Positions 35,801 to 48,521 of a DNA stretch of 64,000 bases are shown piece by piece; positions within the stretch are counted from its first letter, which is position 1; each line of letters begins with the position of its first letter. The notes under the pieces are model-generated. The model had not been told where the DNA came from, did no database searches, and saw only the letters and a list, made by a program, of their open reading frames with translations. The translations under genes were made by a program, and so were the position numbers. Origin of the DNA: Ceriagrion tenellum (lineage: Eukaryota > Arthropoda > Insecta > Odonata > Coenagrionidae); assembly GCA_963169105.1 (NCBI GenBank), contig OY720633.1, forward strand, positions 163,757,780 to 163,821,779, written 5' to 3'.

Positions 35801-37377
35801 AAAATACGAAACACAATACTATGTCACGGACTGATGGGCAAACAAATTAATATTTGCGAGGGCGCCGAATTTCTCAACGCTACTATTTAATCCCACATTA
35901 ATCGAGATCTCATGGGAATAACACGGGCGAATTTATGCCAAGAGGAAGCAGGTGAGAGAGAATTTAATGATTTTAAGGTTACATCACTGTCCTTTAGGCT
36001 CACCCGAGGGCACGCTCTCCTTACCGCGAACTGAGTCAGCGGATTAATTCCTTTCACGACGGCTGCTTCTTACTTATTCCAAGAAGCTGGAGGATGGAAA
36101 CTTTACGCCCGGCCTTAAATGTGTACATATACGATGAAAATTTAACCCGCGCGATTTTTTTGGCGATCTGAGATAAATACCAGAGGGAGCAAGGCAAAAG
36201 GACATGGAAAATAGAAAAATCCAAGATTCCCAGATTGAATAATGTTGACCGTAGCGGGCTTCACTCGGTGAAATTTTCCATGCTCGTATAAAACCTTGCC
36301 CGCCGCACCAGCCATTGATCCACGTGCCCAAGCCTTTCTCAACCCTCCCCAAACCATTGTATCTTTCCGCCACCTCCCTCACTCATCATCACATCAACAC
36401 ATTTCTATCATATCAATAAACGAATATAATCATACGCTATCTGCATATAATGATGCAGCAAATCGGTGAATTGTATTGTGCTATTGAAACTTTAGATCAA
36501 TGTAAAAAGTAATTTACATTATCAAGTACATGAACATTTCCTAATTGCTATGACCACAAGCACACACAGCAAACAATGCTTTGTTGTACATGTTGTAGGC
36601 ACAAATACGAAGCAGAGTCGCACCTGGTAATCAAAGCTGAAAACGGTGTGGAACGGCAGGATAAGGTGGGGTAACAGAGGGGAGGCAGACAAGGATGACG
36701 TGTTTCGGATCGAGGAATGGCTCAGACCGAAGTGATTCAATTATCACGGGGTCGTCAAATTCTTGGCAGCGCCAAAGACGAGCGTGACCGACTTACCGCC
36801 AAAAATCGGCTTATTTTGACCATTTCATAATTGCTTACTCCACGAATGGCCAAAAGATATGAACGTGGCATCTTTTTCCGTTATTCGGAAGGGCAATGAT
36901 CGGAAGCCACATATAAAAAACAGGATTCAACATACGAAATATAAGCTGCGGCCGTATCGGCATCAAAAGTGACCGATCTGTGATATGATTTCTAACCCAT
37001 ACTCATGGGAATAAAAATAAAGGAGCATTATATGAGCCCAATACATCCACCATAAAAAATTCGAAGCACGGTACCAAAGAATTCCCAGCGCAGTACGAGT
37101 TAAATATTCAAACGATAGTGAGAAAGGGAAGCGGTGGGTTCACACACAAAATTTCTCATTCAGGTAACAGCCATGGAAAAGAGCGGACTATGCATACTAA
37201 AGTACAAACGGATAATTGCACAACATTTGGTAAAATGAATTGTAACATTTTCAAAGATATCTAATTCCCAGAGAGCTGTTGAATTTTAAGATATCTATAT
37301 TTTAAGTGCGCATTACATTTGCAAAGAGAGGACCAGTTTCCCGGAGATGACACTAGATCAAGTGTAAACGAGACTTT

Positions 37378-37906
37378 CCCTTGAAAGGGGTTGGAGCGAT
37401 ATTTGTTTTTGCTCAGACTATAAAGAAACTTTGCGTAAGTGTTCTCATCAGCGATATCCATGGATAAAAGGAAAAAAATTACAACATACCGATTAGCTTT
37501 TTTGGCAATTCGAAGTAGCCATATGACACATGCCATATATTTCGTAATAAATCAATTAAACGCGCGCCGAATTTTATCTAAGCGCGAAATATTACATTTA
37601 TAATTTTTATAATTGTTGCCAACAAGAATCAAGACATCATGCTGAATCCAATAATCATGAAAAAACATAGACACATAATTTTGTATTCATTTTGAACAGA
37701 GCACCGAGAACTAATTATAGCATACATAGATTAAAGAAAAAAAGTAAAATAATAATCAGCCATAATTTCCAATGCTGGCTATTAGATGAGTTCCAACAAA
37801 TAAACAGGTGCACTCAAGTGAAATATGGTCCCATTATTTTTTTCGGCTAACTTAGAAAGTTATTAAAATGCGCATCCAACGACCCACGATTGCCGCACTG
37901 GCCACC
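37378..37906 (+). repeat. Repeat F, full copy 1
   Basis: It starts near GGTTGGAGCGATATTTGTTT, passes through AGAAACTTTGCGTAAGTG and CCATGGATAAAAGG, and ends TTGCCGCACTGGCCACC. The same ordered blocks occur at 47930-48521 and 55757-56310, all in plus orientation. It is about 530-590 bases long with an AT-rich middle and no coding capacity, and I recognise no terminal structure. It is probably a non-autonomous element or satellite-like dispersed repeat. Confidence 0.65.
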
Positions 37907-39203
37907 GAAAGAAGCTCCCATTACATTCAAGAAGTAAAGAAGACATCTCCTCATAAGATGCGTAAAAAGTTTTTTCCAGTTCTTTCCACATATATGGCTT
38001 AAATTAAGGAACGAAAAGTAGTATTTGACTATTGGCTGATGGTGCTTAAGTATGCAGAAAGATACCACACGACATAGAGAACTGTCTATCGACCTACAAT
38101 TAGCAGCTTCTGGTAAAGATGATATATGGACGTAAACATTGTTCACAGAAATAAAAGGAAAACGTTACCACGACTAATCGTGCACGAGATGGATTAAACA
38201 ATGGCAATCGCATGAAATACACGCACCACCGATGTATCAGATTTTCCAAAATGGATACACGTGCGCTTCATAAATGTCGTCGCATTTCAGGGAATGAACT
38301 GACAATGAGGAGAAAATGCTCAGAAGCTGCGCTGTCACAACCCCTTACGAGGCTCCACGGTAAACATGGATGCGAATACTAAAATAACCCACAAAATGGC
38401 ACTATAACAGTCATTACTGCCCTATCATGAGACGTATGCAACACGAGACTAGAATTTTTCAAAAATTATAAAGCTTGGCCTTCAGTCATGATTACTAAAG
38501 CATGGCCTTAAGTCATAATTAGGTCCTTAAATAAATATGGCCAGAGGTCTTCTAAATATTAAATATGAGAGTTGATAAATGATTTGCCAGAAAGTATAAA
38601 AAATGTTGATAAAATATAAGTTTTGACGGAAGAATTAATCAAATGTCTCTGGGGTTCTAAAAATTATATCTAGTAGAGACTCCTCTAATCACAGACTCAT
38701 CTCCATTGCTAATCACATGCTTCCTCTTTTTGAAAAACAACTTTAAGCCACATATGGATAATTAAAGTACATCTATAACAGGTCAAAAGACCAATTTTGA
38801 CTGTACTGGCTGGTTACGCTTGAACAGATTAAGGCAGACTTGGTACTGAAACGTGAAAAATGACGATGATGTGTGTGACTGGAAAGATATAGAATGGTTA
38901 ACTTGATGGAGTATTAATTGAGAATCGTGGTTTTTAGAAGAATTATTGGAAGTATGACAAGAGTGATGCATCGTTGAACTGATTAAATCGCGTGAAATCT
39001 GTGTGACGAGAGATAGACTTTTCGCAAATTAAAATGTATTGTCATATATACTTATCCTTTGAGTGAACACGGTCTGAAAAACTTGATGGCGAATAATAGT
39101 ATGACCAAATGAACTGAATATGAGTGACTGTTTGAATGGTAGCATGTGTGCCAAATGACTACACGTCTGACTACCTTAATATCTGACTGAAATGGAACAC
39201 AAC

Positions 39204-39366
39204 ATCAACACAACAGGAACGGACGAGGGTGGGGGTCGAATACGCGTATTTCGGCTACAAAGTAGCCCCCTTCAGCGAACCGAAGTTAACGCGTCACGTC
39301 AACGCAAGGTTGAAGTGAGGATACGCGTATTCGACCCCCACCCTCGTCCGTTCCTGTTGTGTTGAT
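39204..39366. repeat. Perfect 46-base inverted repeat with 71-base spacer
   Basis: The arms 39204-39249 and 39321-39366 are exact reverse complements, each with the palindrome TACGCGTA at the inner end and GAGGGTGGGGGTCGAATACG beside it. The spacer contains a second perfect 6-base hairpin (GGCTAC/GTAGCC). Flanking sequence beyond the arms differs, so the perfect arms suggest recent gene conversion or a head-to-head pair of element ends. Confidence 0.9.
39231..39281 (-). ncRNA. Degenerate hammerhead-ribozyme-like motif
   Basis: Reading the minus strand from 39281: helix I strand GGTTCG, core CTGAAGGG, stem II GGCTAC-TTT-GTAGCC, then GAAA, stem III palindrome TACGCGTA, TT at the cleavage position, and CGACCC. 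CGACCC pairs back with GGTTCG at five of six positions. The order matches a type I hammerhead with minimal stem III, as described in Penelope-like elements. It departs from the consensus: CUGANGA is here CTGAAGG plus an extra G, so the essential A9 is missing. Self-cleavage is therefore doubtful. The motif sits in the left half of the inverted repeat. Confidence 0.45.
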
Positions 39367-39464
39367 TTGACCACGCTCTTTTGGAGCTGATTCTCCCAGA
39401 AGTTGGGCCCATTTGTGTGTGTGAGTGATTTTGTGTACTTGTGAGTGTGCTTGCGTAAATAACC

Positions 39465-39600
39465 GGGCATCCTTAGCGGGGTCTCATTAGCCCTGTGAAG
39501 GATCCCAGGTTATAACCCAAACATCCTTAGCGGGGTCCCATTAGCTCTTGCAATTTGGGTTGTGTGTGTGTGTGTGTCTGTGTTTGGTCCCTGGCGAGGA
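39465..39600 (+). repeat. 25-base direct duplication and GT microsatellite
   Basis: CATCCTTAGCGGGGTC(T/C)CATTAGC occurs at about 39469 and again at about 39522. A GT run (about nine units, with one C interruption) follows at 39559-39582. It lies just right of the palindrome and may be part of the same element. Confidence 0.7.
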
Positions 39601-42600
39601 AGTAACATTCCCGTAAACAATCACAGGGGAGTATTCTTGGTTGAGAGGCTGTGGTTGGTCGCTGCTGTGGTTTCCCAGCATACCAATACAGTAAGTTTGG
39701 TGTTTGTTGACAAAGGGTGCCAATTGTTTACGGCTTTTGGAGACTTTCTCTCTTTTATTTCAATTTGATTATACCCGTGTCTAATTCGAAATATAATGCG
39801 TAGGCATGCGGTTCATAGTATATATCATTCCCCATTCGTGTTTCCCAAATCGTTTCCAGAAAATATAATTTGGACGAAACTGTAAATAATAGTTAGTAAA
39901 ATTGTAAATAATCTTGAAATAAAATGGCAATTATGCATCTTAACCACATGCACTACGTGATGGGAAAACCTCAGTATATAAAAGAAAAGTATCTCAAAAC
40001 ATCCCTTGGAATCCCAGCGTCTCCGACATGAACATCCTATGCCACCTTTTAACCGCCAAATCAGGCGTCATCAATTCATAGTCTGGCAGGTAAATGATGG
40101 CTAACATCAGAGACCTGAGTAATGGCTAGGGAGAAATAAAATACAAAAGTCAAAACATTCCACACACAGGGAAATGGCAAATTTTTAGGCTTGAGGATCA
40201 AGTGACGTCACAAGTCGATGACTTCAGACGCGGCTTTATCGACTTCAGGCGTGGAAAGCCATTTACTATGATGAGGTAACACCAGGTATTTCGCCATTGA
40301 ATTAATGAAAAACGTATTTAATTTTCCAATTCTGTGGAAAAATACGTGGAGTTCTTTCCGTCACTGCTTATGCCTGACATCGTCCGAGAGAAAGCGGATA
40401 AAGACAATATTCAAGCGGCCTCATATTGCAGCAGGAGTGAATCAGCTAGAGATGAGGCAAAACTTCGAGCTCAAGAGTTTCAGAATGTGACGGGGCATAT
40501 CACAAAGGCGAGGGCGCTTACGAAAAGATGGGAAAAACACGTTCGGGGAGGTGAGACTGGCAATCAGGCGAAGGGCGCCCGCCAGGCCATCTCACGCGAA
40601 GCCAAACACAACAATTTACTCCAGAGATGAAGTAATCCAATGAACAGTTAGTTTGGCCCCGTCCCGAGGAACGGAGAATTTCAAGATTAGGGACAGGTTG
40701 GGTGAGGCCGCCAATGAATATCGTAAATCTTTCTCAGAGTGATTGATTACTCACGTAGACCAACCATAAAGTAATAAGTAAAAAAATCAATCAGAATTTA
40801 TTAATAACTAAATAACGAGCAATCTGGATGTAACAAACATTTTTAAAGTAGCTAGTTATACTTATGAATATTGCGCCAAATAAAATAACTTACAACAAAT
40901 CCATCAGTACAGTTATAAAAGACTAGCATCAGGAATTAAATTTCCAGGAGCTGCCTGCTTCGCCGCGTTGGAGGAACGATTTAAATAAACTCCGGCGTCA
41001 ACGGGAAACTTCATTTACGAATTTTTTTAAACAGCAAATTAAACCTGAACCCCGCGGGATCCCCATCATACAGCCAGCATTGGATTAAGAAAACAAAACA
41101 AAGTCAAGAAAAAAGAAAATCCAACTTTCCAGCGCTCCACATGACGGCCCGCTAAGTCCACTGACGCAACGCCTCTTCACTTTACTTCAGTTGGCTCATT
41201 TTCTCACAAATATTTGTCTGAATGATGAATCGAATCAACGACGTCCGCATATTCATTTACGTGAGTGATAAATTTTCAAATACTTATGGCTCCTAGAAAG
41301 GTAAGAGGCCCAGGGGTATTTACCGAAAATTGTCCTTGAACCGAATTTTCATATAGGATAATTTTCGAGATCAGCATGACGACCAAACGTGGAAAAGTAA
41401 CTACTAATAGTTTCGATGTCTTACCTAACTTTCTTGGATATTCCCCCGCGATATTTTGAGAGTAATCCAGCGTTTCTTCTTCATGACGAAGGCTTCTCCC
41501 ATAACACAGAGAATTACTGAGGTTCTTGAGACAAATTAAGCTCTATCACTGCAATTCCTCATCCTATACCGCGATGGGGCGAGGGGAAGACAATGCTTCA
41601 TATATGACGGAACTAAAGCTTTAAGCAAAATAAAACAGGGGTAGCATAATTTAATACAAAGTGAATACGAATCGGAAGACATCTAACTAGTAAATGACAA
41701 AAATAAGAAAGTAAACAACAAAAATGGACGGACTCTCAAGAGAAGTTCATGCTTCACAAGATCAGTGCAGTAACAAAATTACACTGCAGCAACTTTCGTT
41801 AGGTTCATACGCAACTCATCTGCGATTCAATACATCCTACGAGATTACGAAATGAAATATTTTGCTCTCAAGCCAACCTCGTTACTTCATTATCACCAAC
41901 ATAAATGTTCGAAAGTAACTGCATCCAATTCCATAAATGTCAACAAAACTTTGACGTGGAGTGTGGCGATGAATGGAGTCGAAACAAAGAGTCACGAAGA
42001 TGAGATACTTAAGAAATAGCTATGGTAATTATACCACAAAAGCTCTACATAAAATGAGAATTTCTTGGCCCAAAGCTAAATAAAAATAGCGGGCAATGGA
42101 CAGATTATTCATGATAGCATATTTTCCACATTCAAAAGAAAATTATGGGAACCCACGAAATGAGAGAGGGGAAAATGAACAGGAGTAAAGCAAAAGGTAC
42201 GGTGAGTTTGCATAGTCTAGCGGTCTCCAGAAAGCGAAATTCTCGGATCCCAGTCGCAACAAAAGGAGTGAGAGTAAAGGCAGGCAATCCGCGGGAAACG
42301 TTGGGGAAATCAGGATGCGGAGTGTTATGTAACCGGAGAGCGCGAAGGTAAACAAGTAAAGCAGCAGAGAGCATTACTCTTCAACGACGACCACTCGTCA
42401 GGGAGCTGAGAGAGTTGAAATCGGACTCGGTATTTCAATGAGTGACTCGAAAAGAGTACAAGCACCACGCATTTGAGGGCTTTCTATGGACACCGAACCT
42501 CTTTTTGATGGTGATCATTTTATAGGCCGATTTGTACTTCAATTCCATAGCAACATGCGCATTTATATTCATAATAATATACATTTTCCTGGAGTAAAAT

Positions 42601-42659
42601 AATCGAATTAGTATTTTTCTTGGAAGCACGGACAGTAAGTCAGAACATATTTACCGGAA

Positions 42660-42795
42660 TTTTTATCACCAAAGGGATAAAATTCGCCATGACTTTAACG
42701 GGATTCATACCAGGATCTCCCACTTGCTAGCCAGGTGTGTTAGCCAGTTACAATACCAAGCCATCTCCGTTCAACACGAATTTCGGCGAGGGTTT
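42660..42795 (-). mobile_element. tRNA-derived SINE
   Basis: On the minus strand an A-box-like TGGCTTGGTATTGTAACTGG near 42765 is followed by B box GGTATGAATCCC at about 42706 and a tail GTCATGGCGAATTTTATCCC. The tail motif recurs at 32820-32890. Confidence 0.55.
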
Positions 42796-43951
42796 ACATG
42801 AACGAGCGTTTAGCAATGAACATGCGAGGTCAAATATCGCCATGCGGAATTACCTTTCAAAGTATATTCTCGGCAAAATATTGCTCTAAAGAGACCATAC
42901 CTTGCCACTCTATACATCCCAGGAGTGGCAACATCTTCCATCGCCATCGTGGCCGAACTCGAAAGCAGCCAGAGACGGAGGATTATCTTCAGCCGGAATC
43001 TACGTAATTGGCCAACCGGCACCACAATCGAGATAAATCTAACGGAGGTCTCTGACGATCCAATAACTGTCAAGTTCAAATGCGATGGCTTTCTTACACT
43101 TTGAATTTGGGTGTTTCTGCAAATCATGCTCATGTTTAAACCATCCACCGGCAGAGTGGCTATCCTTCGATGTTTTCGCCACCCGCCCAAGCCAGTAGGC
43201 TTACAAATTCAAAGTTGACGCCCAATTTTTACGTTTAGATTATTTAGACCTGGATAACTCGCATGTGTAAAAACGCTTTGAACGATATCACCGATTCCTA
43301 TAACTATAGCTTTAGTTATAGCAACTTACCGGCCAGCAACGTCGTGCAAATTGGGTACCGGTCTATCGAGATGAATAGATATACAAAAGAAAGCAGACAA
43401 AAAGAACAAAATTATCACTGCATGACTACCGTCTCAAAAAGGCTCTGGGTACGACGCTCTTATTCCATTTAATAACCGTTCCGTCGACCGTCCCAGAAAA
43501 TTAATTGTCTTCGGAGTAAACTCTCCCTTCAGGTAAGAGTTTTAGCGAAATGAAGGCCTCGGAAAAGTGATTACAGAGAAAGAAGAGAGGAAATATGCCA
43601 AAAAAGGAGAATTTGAGGCACACGGCCTATCAGTTCCGGACAAGGAATCCTCATGTGGGGCAAGAATTTTGCATGAAATCTGTCGGGAGAGAAATTTGAA
43701 GATATTAGCGAGATTGAAATCGACGAGAGGATGAGTTCTATAATTTATGGACAAGATATACGGCACAAGTTCTAGTAACACTCGTGAAGGTGGGGCCAAA
43801 ACTATCCACAAAAATACATGCTTATGGGTTGACAGAACGCAATATATAAAAGCGAGATGTTTCCCTAATAGAGACTGAAGTAAAACATAACAAAATAACA
43901 CCTTGCAGCACTGTAATCCCCATTAATCTCGCTTTCCCAATCCAATGAGAA

Positions 43952-43981
43952 TTTCCAGCAACCAAAACTGGTTGCTGGAAA
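43952..43981. repeat. Perfect 13-base hairpin with 4-base loop
   Basis: TTTCCAGCAACCA and its exact complement flank AAAC. It is isolated, without a T-run after it or a nearby gene, so its function is unknown. A similar 10-base hairpin (TCAGGTAGAA/TTCTACCTGA) lies near 45118-45142. Confidence 0.75.
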
Positions 43982-44379
43982 CTTGGTCTGAAACTAATTA
44001 CTGCGTAATCTTGTAAAAAGATAAATCATCTAAATATTATTTAATGCTCTTATTCTAGCTAAAGAACTATATTTAAATTACACAAAATTACGCCCTTTGG
44101 GAAGGATGTGGCTTATCTCTTTCGATGACAAAGAATATTGAGTTTAATCATTGAGTCTCCTTCGATTGGTTGGTTATTCGAAGAGGCGACCGACTACTGA
44201 GGTCATTTTATAATCATTTGTTGTTTTAGAATTAGGCCATTTTAGACTATGTAAGCAGATTTGTCGGGAAAGTAAATGTTAAAGAAAGTGAATACAGGAA
44301 GGGTGGGAAGAAATCTAGCGTCGCCAAAAGCCTACTATTAACTAACAGCGTCGAGAATCCGGATCGCTACATCCGCCGG

Positions 44380-44530
44380 ACGGAGAACTACTGCATGACG
44401 TATACGCTACGTATCATACTAATAGGGATCTGGTTTCCCCTTCCCCACTCTCAGGATTCGATCATGGGCGCCCGGTATAGGATACTAGTTCTTTAGTCAC
44501 CTCACCGATTCCATCCCTGTGAGCCTTCTC
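44380..44530 (-). mobile_element. Possible SINE remnant
   Basis: On the minus strand ATCGGTGAGGTGACTAAAGA near 44510 resembles an A box region and CATGATCGAATCCTGAG near 44462 a decayed B box. The evidence is limited to these two boxes and their spacing. Confidence 0.3.
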
Positions 44531-45849
44531 AGTGATCAATTTTGTATCATCAGTTTTCCAATAGTTCCACAGAGGCGAGCGGACAAAGAAAACATTTTCC
44601 TTAGCGTGCCTGTATCTATTCGAGTACATGATAATCCAATTCGAAGTTCCTCTTCAGAGTGCACAATAGCATTTAATTAACTGCAATTTAGAAAACTAAC
44701 TTCACAGAATACGTAATTAGAAACGTAACCTTGGATAACTGAATACATGAAAAGGTGTTTATTTTCCATCATTTAAATCCTCAATTTGAATTACTCCATC
44801 CTTTACTTCTAAGACTCAGCTATGAGCTGGGAGTGTCTGTAGATATATTCGAGGTTGTGTTTGGTCTCTGGAGAAATTGATGTTCGAAATCAAATTAAAC
44901 AAATTTGAATGAAGAGAATATATTTCCATCATAACTTTTCAAAATCAATAAATATTTCGCGAGGCCCAAAATAGCTATGGTCACGACTAAGGAGCAAGGT
45001 GCGAATTGGACGACAAGTATTTGATGGAAAAGGTAATCGGTTTACATATTTACTAAGCGCAATTCGAAAAACATACTTAGCATTCTTTTGACACTAATAT
45101 ATTATACACTATTACTCAGGTAGAATTTACTTCTACCTGAATACAAGAAGAAAGAAAAACGGATAAGTTGTTTTATTTCTAGTGATGCAAAGCCAACTAG
45201 TAATAGCTTGTGACACGATAATCATTAATGTTAGGTCTCATAGCCGGTTAGATCATTAAACCCAATGATCCATCCAAGCTGAACGACAAAAATACCATAA
45301 GCTTTACCGAAGAGCGAATGTTGTTGACGACATCTAAATCCGGAATTATTTTCGACAAATGACAAATTCGGATATCTAATGCGCTGCTAATGAATGCAAG
45401 AAATTGAGAATGTACCTGATTTTCCTAAAAATAAATTGAGAAATTTGATTACCAAGTCTTCTCACTAATACCCCAATACTCCCAATAGTACCCATTTGAC
45501 ACCCTTCATAATCTTCCAAGGCATACATAGTGAGTAAGAAATGAAAGGAAGTGGGTAACCTTATCCCAGACAGGAACAGCATGCGAAGGGGCAAATAACT
45601 TCCCTTAGGACCACTAACTAATAACGCAAATTGGCAGGCTGAACCGTTCAGGAGACACCTTCGCTCGCATTTTTCACGACCTTGCGGAGGACCACAGATT
45701 AAACAATCCTCTTCAGGAGCGGAAATCTTATGTTGTCCCCTCGGGGGGGAACTCATCTCCCGGACAGAAAAAAATACGAAACCGCGCCGGGGAGAATCTT
45801 GGAGAAATTTCAAGAACCAGCACGTCCAGGAGGACAGCTGACAAAAAAA

Positions 45850-46480
45850 ACACATTGAAAGCCGATCGGCCGAAATTCGGGCGCTTTCGTTGCATCTCGA
45901 GGAAACGAGGAAGGGAAGTACGTGAATGGTGGTGGAGTGGGGTGACCTCGTTTGAAGACTCGAGCGAGCGAGCAGCCAGCCGGGAGGAAGGGTTGGAGGT
46001 GTGGGGTAGAGAAAGAAGGAGACTGGTAAGTGGGCCGCCGTGGTGGTTCTTGCCCGGAGAGAGACGACAGGGGGGAGGAGGAGGGCCACGAACGGGATGT
46101 GAGCGAAGCGGCGGCCAGGGAGGCAGGCACCGGGCAGTGCCACAGAGGACGCCGTCACTGGAGGATCGTGTCCGAGACAAATTTCAAGTGGAGTTCGCGA
46201 CCCTCAGTGGAGCGCTGCCGCCTCGGGTAGCCGGGTTTTGTCCACCCCGCACTAAGGGTGGGATCGCTTCGTTCGCGGGTGACCTGTTCGGGGCGAATTG
46301 CCCCACTCGCCATAGTGGGCGGTGGGAGAGTGGTAGATTTTGGGATTACTGCTGTTGAGAGCAACCAACCAGTGAATTTGTAGTGGAGAGGTGGTCTGGA
46401 GTGTTCGGCGGTTCGGCTTGGCGGTTAACGCCGACAGACTCGCCCGTTAAAGTCTCCGGATAATTCGAGACGCCGACATG
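45850..46480 (+). promoter_or_regulatory. CpG-rich promoter block with 5' UTR of a plus-strand gene
   Basis: GC- and CpG-rich sequence, unlike the AT-rich surroundings, leads into the ATG at 46478. No TATA box is obvious. A second donor-like site, CTG/GTAAGTG at about 46027, lies inside and could end an upstream non-coding exon. An in-frame TAA at 46448 shows that the coding part cannot extend further 5' in this frame. The minus strand carries the window's longest open frame (45376-46158, 260 codons), which I treat as a by-product of high GC. Divergent transcription toward the EGF gene is possible but not shown. Confidence 0.5.
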
Positions 46481-46489
46481 GCGCTTACG
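46478..46489 (+). CDS. Candidate first coding exon (MALT) of an unidentified gene
   Basis: ATGGCGCTTACG is followed directly by GTGAGTAAG, an excellent splice donor. The start has a strong context (GCCGACATGG, with purine at -3 and G at +4). An in-frame stop at 46448 supports this ATG as the start. The exon carries four codons and leaves in phase 0. It sits at the end of a CpG-rich block, as first exons often do. The protein cannot be recognised from four residues. The best partner exon seen is 49015-49182, also phase 0, giving MALTKEQGIIDQIRTT. The start-donor pair is seen in the sequence; the gene model is inference. Confidence 0.5.
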
Positions 46490-46887
46490 GTGAGTAAGAT
46501 GTGCTACCCTTATAAGACGTGTCAACTTGTATTACGTTGGAGCAAAGTTATCTCAGTCGCACACCAAATATTCTTGTTAACATACCCTTTCAAAAACGAG
46601 AATTAGAGGTCTCCCAGCCTTTTGCGTTGATCACGAAATTCTCAGTTCCTATTGAATTATTGACAAAACCATAGTCATCTGCCTCATTATGAAAATGTTC
46701 CTCCAAATCACCAAACATGAATCATACACAGGCGCATAATTTTCTTATACATTACAATAAGTTCTCCCGTCATTTAGGTACAAGGACAACATCAGCGTAT
46801 ACATTAACAATTTAGAACTGACCAGTATTTATCTTTCCAAGGAGCAGGTGAATTAGTAAACAAACAGCATACATGGCAATATATGAC

Positions 46888-47185
46888 GGGGATCGGGTTG
46901 GTGTGATGGCTAGAGAACTGGCTAGCCACAAAGACGACCGGGGTTCAAATCCCTGCAGAGGAGGATGTTTTCCTATGGAAACTCGATCTACTTAAGTGTC
47001 TTGTGGAGGGCAATTCAAGTACAGTACTTCGTTTGTCGGATGAGACGTTAAACCGTGGTCCCCTCGGAGCCTTTCGTTAAGAGCAGGCTAATGCTGACGC
47101 CGGGTTTCGCTCCGCCCTTCCTCCCTTACCTTTCCCTATGGTGCAAATGACCTTAGCTGTCGGTCGCCTCCCCAAATATCCAATC
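46888..47185 (+). mobile_element. Near full-length tRNA-derived SINE
   Basis: The head is GGTTGGTGTGATGGCTAGAG (A box region), followed by GGGGTTCAAATCCCTGC (B box). The body contains GTCGGATGAGACGTTAAACC, a motif I recall from SINE bodies in several invertebrates. The 3' part, GCCGGGTTTCGCTCCGCCCT, is shared with the SINE at 21838-22035. At about 300 bases it is the most complete SINE in the window. Confidence 0.75.
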
Positions 47186-47929
47186 CAACAATATATGCTT
47201 CAATAATTACATTTACTGAATGTTGGCGAACACAAAAAATACAAGCCGGAAACACTTTATTGCCGAAGAACAACTTAAATGAGGACTTGATTGAAACCTG
47301 TTCTTGCAGCCAATGAACAGAAAACGTTTATCTCAAAAATTCGGTTATATGTACCTACTTCATAGATGGAACGAGATAATATACTTCTTTTTTAATCTTA
47401 TGACTTATCGAATTTCCCACCTATTTCGTCTCGTGGTAACGACCAATTATCGTTGATACTTGATGTCTATCTAATCATTATTTTATTCAATTGTATCTCA
47501 AGCAGTAATTAACCGATAAAAATACTTAAACTCGGCAGCAACCCAAGCCCTTCAGTTGTCACCGACTTCCAACCCGTAACAGATCGACTGAGGGATAATT
47601 TAAACGCCGACTCTGAGCGGAAAACTAATCCTTCCACCGCACGCCGCCAATCCAGTCAAGCAAGTGGCGCTTGTTTGACCAAGAAACCGGCGTTTGGGAA
47701 GAGGATAACTCGGTAGGCGGGATCCACGTGACGCAAGTGGCATTATAGATGACTAGGTCAAGCGGAGGAATTTCGGCCATCCTCGAGGAAGCTGGACGTC
47801 ACATATCGACGTCGTTAATGGCTTCCCCGTACCATCCCCACCTCACACAGGCACACGCGGGTAATACGGATGAAATACATACCGTATCCCATTTTGTATT
47901 CAAAGTCGCGGCTAGTGATAAAACTGAAT

Positions 47930-48521
47930 CTTTTAAGTTGGTAGGAGCGATTTTTATTTATAAGCAGATTAAATAGAAACTTTGCATACGTGTACATATT
48001 AGAAATGTGTATGGATAAGAGTGAAAAATTTCACGTTACCCATTCGATTTCTTGGCAGTTGAATGGTATTAAACGCTTAGCCTTATGGTACTATATATAT
48101 TCTTCGAAATTATTCGATTGCATATGTTCAGATTTTCTCCTGATCGCGGCATTATATGTTTCATGTTTTTATAAGAGAAGCTAACAAATATTTAATACGG
48201 CAGTCGTGAGATTGTACATTTTATTAACTTTTTAAGTAAGCCGAAATAAAGTATTTACATCATATCGTGAAAAAACTTATTTACAAATGATTTTCACTTA
48301 ACATCATTACGCGCCATAAATCTAAGTCATAACATTGCTGATTAAGGCGACATATTTAAAATATACCCGTTGCATCATTTCTATTACTGCACGCAGAGTG
48401 ATTTCCACCGTTCACACGGATATAGTTAAGAGAAATGCGGCCCAAGGATTTATTTCGACTTACTTGAAGAGGTATTAAAATGTGCAATATCACGACTCAC
48501 GACTAGCGCTCCAGCCACCCT
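47930..48521 (+). repeat. Repeat F, full copy 2
   Basis: Blocks in order: GGTAGGAGCGATTTTTATTT, AGAAACTTTGCATACGTGTA, TGTATGGATAAGAGTGAAAA, AGAAGCTAACAAATATTTAA, GATTTATTTCGACTTACTTG and GCGCTCCAGCCACC. All have counterparts in the same order in copies 1 and 3. It lies inside the putative first intron of the plus-strand gene. Confidence 0.65.

Larger units (their letters stand above)
22296..45849. other. Long region without a supported exon
   Basis: This is either the 5' introns of the EGF gene or intergenic DNA. It holds SINEs (24590, 32820, 42660), a MITE-like unit (25696-25952), inverted repeats, RTE fragments at 29040-29460 and 31340-32200, repeat F copies and the 39.2 kb palindrome. The stretches 22500-24580, 27200-28100, 29800-31300, 34050-36000, 40000-42600 and 44000-45800 contain nothing I can name. 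An exon with a weak or very short coding part could be missed, notably the signal-peptide exon of the EGF gene. Confidence 0.4.

Noticed and set aside
40370..40630. Charged, helix-like 86-codon plus-strand frame
   Set aside because: No splice context, promoter or homologue. The longer frame starts at GTG. It is compatible with chance.
42810..43190. 126-codon minus-strand frame
   Set aside because: No domain or splice signals. It overlaps SINE-like sequence and probably reflects a repeat.
45376..46158. Longest open frame (260 codons, minus strand)
   Set aside because: It begins at a GTG, is proline/serine/arginine rich in its GC-rich part and has no recognisable domain. Low stop-codon frequency in a CpG-rich block explains it. 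It is kept only as a possible divergent transcript in the findings.
47749..47976. Exon for the plus-strand gene
   Set aside because: The open frame runs into repeat F and the acceptor before it is poor. It is less convincing than the exon at 49015.
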